A DNA stretch of 64,000 bases, taken from assembly GCF_051106095.1 (NCBI RefSeq), contig NC_135783.1:329081322-329145321 (forward strand). Reading direction: 5' to 3'. The notes under the pieces are model-generated. The model had not been told where the DNA came from, did no database searches, and saw nothing but the letters and a program-made list of their open reading frames with translations. Numbering within the stretch: the stretch's first letter is position 1; each line of letters starts with the position of its first letter. The position numbers and the translations under genes were made by a program. Below are positions 35,325 to 45,900 of this stretch, in pieces. Origin of the DNA: Pogona vitticeps. Lineage: Eukaryota; Chordata; Lepidosauria; Squamata; Agamidae.

Positions 35325-35525
35325 AACAATTTTATTTATTTATTTATTTAATTTATATGCCGCCCACTCTACCCAAAGGTCTCTGGGTGGCTTACAACGA
35401 TTAAAATTCAATTAAAATACAATAAAAGATAAAATGATTAAAATACAATTAAAATTGCTATTAGGACCCACAGTTGATGTTATTTCAATTAAAAGCCTTC
35501 AATTAAAATTGATATGATTTGCAAT
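35325..35525 (-). mobile_element. L2-type 3' tail inserted in the hAT element
   Basis: (TTTA)n then TATATGCCGCCCACTCTACC and GGTCTCTGGGTGGCTTACAA. It is the reverse complement of the L2 terminus, followed by ATTAAAA-rich sequence. It lies inside the 3' untranslated part of the hAT element. Confidence 0.75.
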
Positions 35526-35868
35526 GTTGTCAGGAAAAAGGCTAGGAAAGCACCTTTGTTTAGCAGAATATAAATACCATTACATCTCAACTATAACTGT
35601 TATAAGCTTGTAATCTAGTATTAAATTCATTGCTTATGTATATTGTTTCATTATTGTTTATATACTAACATGTACAGTACTGTATTATTGTTTTTATTAT
35701 CTTTTACAGAAGTACCTGTACTCTTTTTAATATATTTGCAAGTATGTTTGAAGGTAATTAATAAATGTACAATTATGACATTATTTACGTGTCCATGTGT
35801 AGGTGAGGGGGCCATATATTAGTCTTGTTCCAGCACTTAGTAATCCTCTCAGGGGCCCTGGGTAGATA

Positions 35869-35962
35869 CGCTTTGATTGTAGTATTCCTGTGTTGAGCAG
35901 GGCGTTGGACTTGATGGTCTTTGTAGACCCCTTCCAACTTCACTTTTCTATGATTCTATGAG
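35869..35962 (+). mobile_element. CR1 LINE 3' terminus (continuation after the hAT insertion)
   Basis: CTGTGTTGAGCAGGGCGTTGG, ACTTGATGGTCTTTGTAGACC and CCTTCCAACTTCAC, ending TTCTATGATTCTATG. The ATTCTATG terminal repeat is the CR1 signature. It continues the CR1 that stops at 32,363. Confidence 0.92.
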
Positions 35963-36725
35963 ACGACACTTCGAAATATTTTACATTACTTTCTGTTTCC
36001 ATCATCTTTTTGGGGGGGCGGGGTGTATCTTGAGGAAAGGGCGCAATTTTAAAGCTACTGTAGAAACACAGCCAAAGAAAAACGAGGGCAGAAATGTTGT
36101 ATTGAGAGGAACAGCTTAACTGCAGCCTGAGCTTTTTCAGATTACAATCCACTACTTCAGGAAGAGTCTGAACTCGGGGAAAACGCAACAGCAAGATAAA
36201 TATATTAGTCTTAAACACAAATATAATATTTGTGTTTTTCTTGCAGATGCTTAAGCGGTTTAGCACGGCTGGCTCTTTGAAAGAGAAACAAGGACTTTTA
36301 CATGTGTTTTAAAACTTCGCAAAAAGAGGAAAAAAGGAAAACATTTCTTTCTCCTCTAGGAGACTTGCCTATGGACAAGTTATTTCCTCTCTTTCTTGTT
36401 TAGGGTTGCCATAACAACCGCCTTGGGGGAAAAAAACCAACCACCTGCCCCACACCTGCGCCTCAAACGAGCGCTTGAGGGCGGCTCCACGAGGGACGTT
36501 TCCCTGGGCGGGGAGAAATCCTCTCATGGATACCTTACCAAGCCGTTCTTTAAGGCGACACTAGCTCCAGCCGCTGGGCCAGGCGGCCGCGACGGCCCTT
36601 GTCCCCCCTCTCCCACCCCACCCTTGTGGCTCTCGGTTTGTTGAGGCCCCCAAAGCGGGGCTCCCTTTCTCCTCCAGACCCTGTCTCTCGGCCGCCCGTC
36701 CTGCCCATCCTCTTTTCTCGCCTTG

Positions 36726-36743
36726 ACCAGCAGGGGGCGCTGC
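36726..36743 (+). promoter_or_regulatory. CTCF-like motif in the ZC3H14 promoter
   Basis: ACCAGCAGGGGGCGCTGC fits the vertebrate CTCF core (CCASYAGRKGGCRS) at essentially every position. It sits in a CpG island just upstream of the start codon. Confidence 0.6.
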
Positions 36744-36873
36744 GGGCGGAGGCCTTTTTTCGGATCTGGGCCGAAAAACTCGTTCTCCTGCCGAGGCTCC
36801 GACCAGCAACGGGTTGGGCCTACTTTGTTTCGGGGAGAGCGGGACCAGCGGCGCTTTGGCCGGATCGGTAGCG

Positions 36874-36909
36874 ATGGAGATCGGCACCGAGATCAGCCGT
36901 AAAATCCGG
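36874..36909 (+). CDS. ZC3H14: ZC3H14 exon 1 (coding part)
   Basis: MEIGTEISRKIR, identical to the human N-terminus. Start context GTAGCGATGG. Donor CGG|GTGAGG, phase 0. The untranslated leader lies in the CpG island upstream. Confidence 0.97.
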
Positions 36910-39900
36910 GTGAGGCTGGCAGAGAGAGGGGGGGCACGCTCAGAAAGGGCAGCCGAGCGGGGGGGGGCTAGGATTAAAGAATGACTCCCTCCACCCCCAC
37001 ACCGTGGTGGGCCCAAGCCCTGCTAGCCCAGACCGGCGACCCGAAGGCGAGACGAGGGAGGTCCCTTTGCCTGAAGCTGGCAATGGGCAGAAGCGAATGG
37101 GCCTTCTCTGTGGCTCTCGGTCCTAAGTTCATTCGTAGCCGTCTCCTTCCTTTCCCCCGCTTTCATTCGGCCTATAGAAATTCATGGAGGCTTCCAGAGC
37201 CATAGAGAAGCATAGAAAGAAAATTATCCTGGCCTTTTTGCTTTTTGTATGTTTTACAGACCTCTGTGGGCACATTTTCCTAAATTTCCTATAGCCGCCT
37301 ATATGAGATTGCCTCGTATTTCTTAAGAAATAGTTCTACCTCCCCTATCTCAAAAGTGTCAATAAGAAACTTCCGCGTGTTTTTTTTTTATTTTTAGAAA
37401 ACGAACTGACCCTCAGGCATATTGATGCACATATCTTCTGGAGAATGTCAGCTTTTCACTTGGCAATCTAAGTATGCACAAATGGGGTGTCAGGTGATGT
37501 CTGTAGGATGAGTAGCATGCAGAACACTTGTAAGTGTGCTTATTAATAAATTAAGTTATTCAGAAAGAAGCCTAGTTAAAAAGATTATCTTCCAACTATG
37601 AACATACGAAGACGGTTGCCTGCCCTTTGGTTTACTTAGCTAAGTTCTGTCTGCACAACTTTCAGCAGCTCTCCTGAGTTTATATAATGATGATGATGAT
37701 GTTGTGGATGTGCTGTCAAGTCACTTCTGAGTTATGGTGACCCTTTTTAGGGTTTTTTAGGTAGAGAGTATTCAGACGTGGTTTACCATTTCCTTCTTCT
37801 GGGGGTGCCCTTGGAATGTGCAGCTTGCCCAAGGCCACACAGAATGGCTCTTCTCATAAGAGGCCCAGTGGGGAATCAAACTCCCAACCTCTGGCCCTGT
37901 TGCCAGAGACCTAAACCACTGAACTATCTGGTTATATAGGCCAGTGGTTCTTAACCTTTGTTACTCGGATGCTTTTGAACTGCAACTTCCAGAAACCCCA
38001 GTCAGGACAGCTGGTGGTGAAGGCTTCTGGGAATTGCAGTCCAAAACTCCTGAGTAACCCAAGGTTAAGAACCAGTGATATAGGCAAAGGTTTTTCCCCA
38101 TTCTCTGCTTCAATACACTGGCGATTGGAACTGACACCTTCTGCGTGCAACGGATGTACAGTACTGTATTGCTGAATGATAGCTCTTCTTCCTCAGTGTG
38201 TCAGTAACTGTGCATAGAATTACAACTATAGGATAATGATGGGAATCTGGTCAAGTTATTTTGATACTATGAAATTGGAAAACAGACTTGTAATCCATGG
38301 TAATAATCAGCATTGTCAGGTTTCCAAGGAGGTAGGATAAGTAAACTAAAATTAATACACTGTTAATATATTTCTACAAAACAGTTTTGCATTAATGTAA
38401 AAATAAGAAGACACTTGTTATTCTTTGGTTTTCAGAAGCTTCTTTGTTCACACATCTTTTAAACTCCAACCAAATCTGATTAATGATTGGGCAAACATTA
38501 GTGTAGCTACAAATATACAAGCAAATGCCATTCACAGTACTGTACATTGTTGTCATTATGCCATTCATGACACAATTCGTACTAAACAAAATTCCCAGAG
38601 CATGAGTTCATAAAAATTATGAACGGATGCAACTGCAATATATCTGTGGAAAATGAAATTAGAGGAAGAACATTATTAACACACATTTTTTGACTTTATA
38701 AGACAAAGTTCACATCACAGTGTGCTAATTTTGAGAGTAACTCCATCAGTAGAGACAGACCTTTGTAGAAATCTACAAAGTCAGCAAAGTCAAGTATATT
38801 TTTTCATTTCCCTTCACAATGTTGCAGCAACAGGAAAGGATGCATAGAACACTGGTTCTTAACCTTGGGCTACTCAGGAGTTTTGGACTGCAACTCCCAG
38901 AAAATTAACATGTATATAAGTGGACCAGAGCGATAGAAATATCTAACAGAATAACATTCATTGGCAGTTTAGAAGTGTATCGGCAGTTTAAAAATGTATC
39001 ATATAACTGAACAGTTCGAAGGATTCACAGGAGCACACATATTAGTTGTCCGTGAATCTGGAAAAAATGTTGCTGTTAAAAGTATGCATTTATTTCAAAC
39101 TACCCCTCCAAAAAAGCAACTGCCTATGCATGTTTGTTTAGGAGTAAGGCCATTGCATTATTCTTGGATAATTAATTATAGAATTCTGATCAAAATGTCA
39201 TTGATGAAGTAAAATTTCTCAGTGTTGAAACTCATAGTTTTTAAAACGCTATATAGAATCATAGCAAAAACAATTAAACATATTCAGCTCAAAAGGAAGA
39301 TTAAAAACAGTTTAAAAAAATTAAAAATGTGCAAATTAATAAACAATGCATTCCTGAGACACTTACAGCTTAAAAGCCTGTGCTAAGAGAAAGGTCTCCC
39401 GGCTTCCCATGTTCCTCACAATTGGTTGTGCCAGATAATGCTGTTGGGCGTTGCAATCCAACGGCATCTGGGGGGGCTCATTTCACTCACCTCTGTGCAG
39501 CTGAATGTCATCCTTACATTTGATAATTTTATTTGTTAAACCCATACTAGTAGTTCACATTTGGATGATTACAGTATGTTATCTTGGTTCATCTGTTCCC
39601 CCAAGAACGAAAACTGTATTCAAGCCCTTTTATTCCAGTGCTGTGCTACTTGCAAACTAACTAAACAGCACATTGTTCCCTTGTTTACTGCTACCTTCAT
39701 TCTCCTTCCATTGTTTTCCATATATGTTGGATCTGAGGTTGTATGCTTCTAATGGCAGGAAGATGACCTCTTGTGCACACTAGTGGTATTATATATATAA
39801 ATAAATAATTAAAAATGTTGTCATTTATATAAGTTATTCTCTTAAGAACAGACTCATTTAAACCATAGGTTTTGGTCTGAGACTTTTAGAGCAACTTCAG

Positions 39901-42900
39901 ACAACCTTCTGTTTAAAATTGTTTTTTCTTAAGTGACTGTATTTTCCCATCTCTTCATTTAGAGTGCCATAAAGGGAAAGCTGCAGGAATTGGGAGCATA
40001 TGTTGGTAAGTTTTGTAATAATTTTAGATTTAAAACTGTTCATTTGGTTGAAAAATAGTAAATCATCTTACAAAGCAATCCTACGAACATTATACACTTT
40101 GATCCTTTGTTTGATGTAAATTTATTGTTTCTCAGTCAGTTAACAAAGTAGAAGCAGAAAAATGCACTTTAATAGGAAGGAAATGAAACATATAAATTAA
40201 AACAGCAACAATAAATTGAAATAGGTATAAAGTCAAAACTGAATTGGTCTGTGGAGTTATGGGCCTGTCATACGGGGAGGGAAGTGTAAGTGGCAGTCTG
40301 CTTGTATTGTACTGAAGTAGAACTCTTTATCTCTTAAAATATGTTGCCTATATTTAATACAAAAAAAGCAAAGTGTGCTGCTTATATTACCCCCCCCCCC
40401 CAGTGCTTCAAGCACTCTCTGGGTGGTTTACAAGTTAATTATGCAGGTTACACATTGCCCTCCCTCAGCAAGCTGGGTACTCATTTTACCGACCTCGGAA
40501 GGATAGAAGGGTGAGTCAACCTTGAGCCGGCTACCTGGGATTGAACCCAGGTCATGAGCACAGTTTTAGCTGCAATGCAGCAGTTTAATCACTATGCCAC
40601 AAGGCTTTTCTAATACACATGCTTAGGAATTTAGGAATCTGCTGTATTCAAGGCAAAATCCTGTTGCATAGCTACATAGGGTCTAACTCAACTTTTTTGC
40701 CCATGGTAGCTACAGTAGCACCAAAGTGGAAGTGCTATCCACAAAGCACTTCTATTGGTGCATTGTGCACTAGTTATAATGGGAAATGTGTGACTGATTA
40801 CACAATCACAATTGCGCAATTCCCTGTTGACAGGCATAAAACCAAGCACGTTTATGTTACCTGTACATAATTGTTACCTATACATAGTGCAGGATTTTGC
40901 CTACTGTGTGAGATCGTTGTTCCATCTAGTCCAGTGTTGTCAACTTTAGCAGCAGCTCTCTAGAGTTTTAATCAGTATTTTTTCCCTAGGCTTACATGAT
41001 GTTCCTTGATACCCCCTGGTGTTTCTCTTTTCTAGGTACTGAATAGGCTCATAACTGCTTAGCTTCCAAAATCAGACAGGAATAGTGGGTTCAGAGTGAT
41101 AACAGTGGAATAAAATCATGTTGCATGTATTGTACCTTCTGAAATAAAGTGGTGCCCCGCATAACGGGCGCTCCATTTAACGACCAATCCGCATAGCGAT
41201 GGTTTTTTTGCGATTGTTTTTGCAATCACATTGCGATGTTTTAAATGGTAAAACATCGCTTTGCGGCGATCGGTAAGCTGTTTCGCTTACCGATTTTCGC
41301 ATAGCGATGTTTTCCTAACAGCTGATCGGCGTTTCCAAAATGGCCACCAGGTTAAAAAACGGCCGCCCACAGTGTTTTTGCACCCATTCCTCGCTTACCG
41401 GGCAGCGAAAATGGCGGCCCTATGGAAGATTTTCGCAGAACTGTGAGTTTTTTGCACATAGGAACACATTAAACGTGTTTTAATGCATTCCTATGGGCTT
41501 TTTTGTTCCGCATAGTGACGAATCCGTATAGCGACGATTTTTCTGGAACGGATTATCGTCGTTATGTGGGGCACCACTGTAATTATAATAAACCTGGAAG
41601 AAACATTCTCATTAGCATTTTGGAGAGTTGTGCGTTTTAAATATGAAGTGTAATGGATAACTCAGTGGTTGCTCTTAAAACATAATACAGTGGTGCCTTG
41701 ACTTACGACCATAATCCGTTCCAGAAGATGGACGTAACTTGAAATGGTCGTAAGTCGAAGCACCATTTCCCATTGAAATGCATTGGAACACGATTAATCT
41801 GTTCCAGAAGAACAACCCCCCCCCCCCAAAATACAATAAAAATAAAGGACTGCAAGCCCCATATGAATGCTCTGGGGCTTTAAAAAAAATCCAACCCAAA
41901 AATAAACAATGGAGCAGGCCCCGAAGGCGCTGGGGATTCAAAACAAAAAAATAAGCAACGAAGCAAACCCCATCGGAAGGTGCTGGGGCTGCTAAATAAA
42001 TAAATAAATAAATAAACAGAGCAAGCCCCGAAGGTGCTGGGGCTTAAAACAACAACACAGCACAGAAACATAACCCCCAGTCCAAACCCACCCTGCAAAA
42101 CCCACCCATAACAATTTTTAAAAAGCAGAAAGCAGCACCTTTCTTTACCAGGCAGTCCAAAGCCTCCTCCAACACACTAACTCCAACCGTTGGGGCAAAA
42201 GAGCTATAAAGAAGCAGCCTCTTCACCTACCAACGGTTAACAAATTTGAATTCCCTGCCTGGAAGTCCCTGCAAGGGAAATATGCAAGACCCATCAGAAA
42301 TGGGGGGAGAAAACCCAAAAAGCAACTAAACCCCCAAGACCCATAGGAAATGGGAAAACAAAAACAAACAACCCTTCCAGACCCATCGGAAATGGGGAAA
42401 AACACTCCAAAAAGCAACCATACCCCCCAAGATCCATAGGAAATGGGGAAAACAAAAAACAACTCTTCCAGACCCATCGGAAATGGAGAAAAACACTCCA
42501 AAAAGCAACCATACCCCCCAAGATCCATAGGAAATTGGGAAAACAAAAAACAACTCTTCCAGACCCATCGGAAATGGGGAAAAACACTCCAAAAAGCAAC
42601 CAAACCCCTCAAGACCCATAAGAAATGGGGAAAAACACTCCAAAAAGCAACCAACCCCCCAAGACCCATAGGAAATGGGGAAAACAAAAACAACCCCCCA
42701 AGACCCATTGGAAACAGGGGGGGACTCCAAAATGCAACCAACCCCCCAAGATTCATCAGAAATGGGGGAAACCCCCCAAAAAACAAAACCCCCAAGACCC
42801 ATCAGAAACGGGGAAAAACAGTCTAAAAAGCAACCAAACCCCCCAAGATTCATCGGAAATGGGGGGAAGCCCCCAAAGAACAACCCCCCCAAGACCCATT

Positions 42901-45900
42901 GGAAATGGGGGAAAAACTCCAAAAAGCAACCACCCCCCCCCAAGATCCATCAGAAATGGGGGGAAAACTCAAAAAACAAACAACCGCCCAAGACCCATTA
43001 CAGCACTTCCCGGCCCAAAACCATGCTGCAAAAACACCCAAAACAGTTTTTAAAAAACAGAAAACAGCACCTTACCTTACCAGGCAGCCTCCTCTGATCG
43101 CATACACTCTAACTGCTGGGGCGAAGGAGCTATAAAGAAGCAGCCTCTTCACCACCAACAATTAGCAATTTGAATTTCCCTCCTTTTTCCCTGCCTTTTT
43201 GTGTTCGTAACTGGAAGCTGGCCGCAAGTTGAAGCAAAAATTTGCAGCTGGAGCTGGTCGTAAGTCGAAATGGTTGTATGTCAGGACATTCGTAAGTCAA
43301 GGCACCACTGTATCCAAATATATTTTTAATTCTTCAAATCAGATGAAGAGCTCCCTGATTATATCATGGTCATGGTGGCAAACAAGAAGAGCCAGGAGCA
43401 GATGACAGAGGATCTTTCCCTCTTTCTTGGAAACAACACTGTGAGATTTACTGTCTGGTATGTTTGTCTTCTAATTCCATAACCCCATGATACATTGTTA
43501 ACTCTGAAACTTGCTGCAGATAATATGAGTACTTAAGACAGGGTGTGTGAATCATAGTGGCTGTACAGCATTGCCAAGTACTGTATAACCAGTCTAGGAC
43601 AAGAATGTTAAGAATTTTCAGCTGCTGGGAATATATGTGTATAAACCCTGTAAAAGACAAATGGCGGGGTTTGTGTATCTTCTGAACTTAAATGGGAAAC
43701 TTAATACAATTTTAAGGCCAGTGGCATATTTCTAAATAGTCATCTAATTTTGACTAATTGACAGTATGGTTGACATTCAGATATTTTTTCACATAAGGAA
43801 TATCACCCATCCTGACATTCCTTGCATCAGGTGATTATGGTGAACTGGATCAGTTCAATCTTAAGCAGTTAAGAGTATGCCACTAATAGGTGATACTTGT
43901 AGATTTTGGTACTTCTTCCACTTCTTCCATTTCTGTGTTAAGGTGTGAAATAGAAAGCGCAAGAACATCTGTGTAGTATTGAGTAAAAAGGGATCAAAGA
44001 AGATGATGAAGTTCAATCTTGAGTAGGTTAGTTTGTGAATTAATACGTTCACACATTGTTTTTTGTAACAGAGTCTGGGTTTAACCTTGAGATTCTAATG
44101 TTTAATGTAACCTGCTATACTGGCTTGAGTTGGACTATAATTCAGAGCATTTAGGTTACAATTTGTGAAATTAGGCTGAGTGCTAGGGATGTACCATTTA
44201 CAGTGGTGCCTCGCTTAACGAGCACCCCGTTTAACGACAAAACCGCTTAGCGATAAAGAATTTGCGATCGAAAAAGCGATCGCATTGCAATGTTTTAAAT
44301 AGGAAAAAAACGCTTTGCGATGATCGGTAAGCTGTTTCACTTACCGATTATCGCATAGTGATCTTTTTCCTACAGCTGATCGGCGGTTCCAAAATGGCCA
44401 CCGGAAAAAAAACATGGCCACCAGCTGTGTTTTGGGACGGATTCCTCGCATACCGGGCAGCGAAAATGGCCGCTGTATGGAGGATTTTCGCTTAAAGGTG
44501 AGTTTTTTGCCCATAGGAATGCATTGAAGGGGTTTCGATGCATTCCTATGGGCTTTTAAAAATCGCTTAGCGATGTTTTTGGTTAGCGGCGATTTTTGCT
44601 GCACCGATTAACATCGCTAAGCGAGGCACCACTGTATTTTTGAGTTTTGTTCCCCCACAATGAAACCCTAATCCACATGTATAGAAGATCTTATGTTGGC
44701 TGAAATCCTACTGGCATAGCTTTACACTACACAACTAGGATGATATCAGTCTGTGACAGTAATATTTAATTTAATAGAGCCTTCTGTCTTCTTTTTCAGG
44801 TTTCAAGACCCCCTAGACCTTCCTGTTGCACTGGGAAAGCCTTTGTGAGCCCGGAGGTGAAGAGAATTGCCACTGAGTTGGCGATGGTGGTCCTAATCCT
44901 GGCAGCAGGACCAGTGACAATGATATTTGGCTATTAAAAGCTCCCCACCCATCCAAGGCTCTCCAAGGCTTCCCTGTGACAAAAAGATGTCCAACAGAAC
45001 TTAGGCAGCTATATGTTTATAATCTTTCACTTAAATACTACTGTCAGGGTCTGAAGATGTTATCCTACTTGTGCACCAGAAAGTTCTGCCAATAGGATTT
45101 CAGCTATTGAGTTAGGAAAGTTCTTACTCTGTGATGTATTCTGACCCTATGGGAAGGTTATATGTAGGATTCAGGGTTAGGGCTCGAGTTACATTTGTGT
45201 ACTTTGCATCTCCCAAATGAATTGGAATCCTAGCTCTCGCTTGCTCATATATCCCTAACAGTGGTAACTTATTGAGAACTAGAATATGTCATTTCTATTT
45301 CTCATCACCATGGTTGACCAGAAATAACCGGGGAGGGGCAGTTGTCCTAAAATAGTGCATTGGCTGGAACAGAAAAGTAGCCCAGTGTCAAAAAGCAATG
45401 AATTTCTTGAGGCAATTTTTATTCCAGCCACTGTTGTTGAAAAGCTGCTGAAACAACAGCTGTGCATGGAAAGAGACTAAAGCTCGGAGACTTTATAAAT
45501 TTTCAGGCATCAAGGCTGCCAGTCCAGTTCTGTGTGAATTCTGCAACAAAATGTGATTTGGGGGCTGAAGGTGAAGCAAGTTCAGACATAAGAAGGAACT
45601 TATGTTTATTTGAAGTTAAGATCTTTGCACCAGAGTTAGCATGCAGTGGAAGTAGAGGCAAGAGCTCTTGGTCCATAAACTATGAGAAGACCTGGAGCTG
45701 GGCCAGTGTATCCCACTGAGAGCATGGAAATTGTATAATTAAAGGAAAAAGCTTTCCATTTTAATCTTTGCCGAGCAACAGATCTTGAATTTTAGAGAAA
45801 AGGACAAGGTCTTCAGAAGCTTTATTTAAAACAAGGATGGGAAATGTTAAAAACATTTTCTTATCTTTCAGGCTTCATGGTGTGTTGGATAAACTTCGTT

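Larger units (their letters stand above)
32364..35860 (+). mobile_element. hAT transposon with decayed ZMYM1-like (TTF zinc finger/DUF4371) transposase
   Basis: Inserted into the CR1 LINE. The flanks are GGCAGATA (32,356-32,363) and GGTAGATA (35,861-35,868), an 8-bp duplication with one later change. The ends are CAGACTGAGGAGAGG and, inward from the right, CAGGGCCCCTGAGAGG. At 3.5 kb it has the size of an autonomous hAT element. Confidence 0.88.
36400..37200 (+). promoter_or_regulatory. ZC3H14 CpG-island promoter
   Basis: A CpG-dense block spans the ZC3H14 start codon (CAGGCGGCCGCGACGG, GGGGGCGCTGCGGGCGG, GGACCAGCGGCGC). There is no TATA box close to the start, which is typical of a housekeeping promoter. 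A CTCF-like site lies about 130-150 bp before the ATG. Confidence 0.82.

Noticed and set aside
42223-43053. Long overlapping open frames (up to about 205 codons) on both strands
   Set aside because: They are frames of the minisatellite inside a MITE, repetitive, open in several frames at once, with no domain and no splice context.
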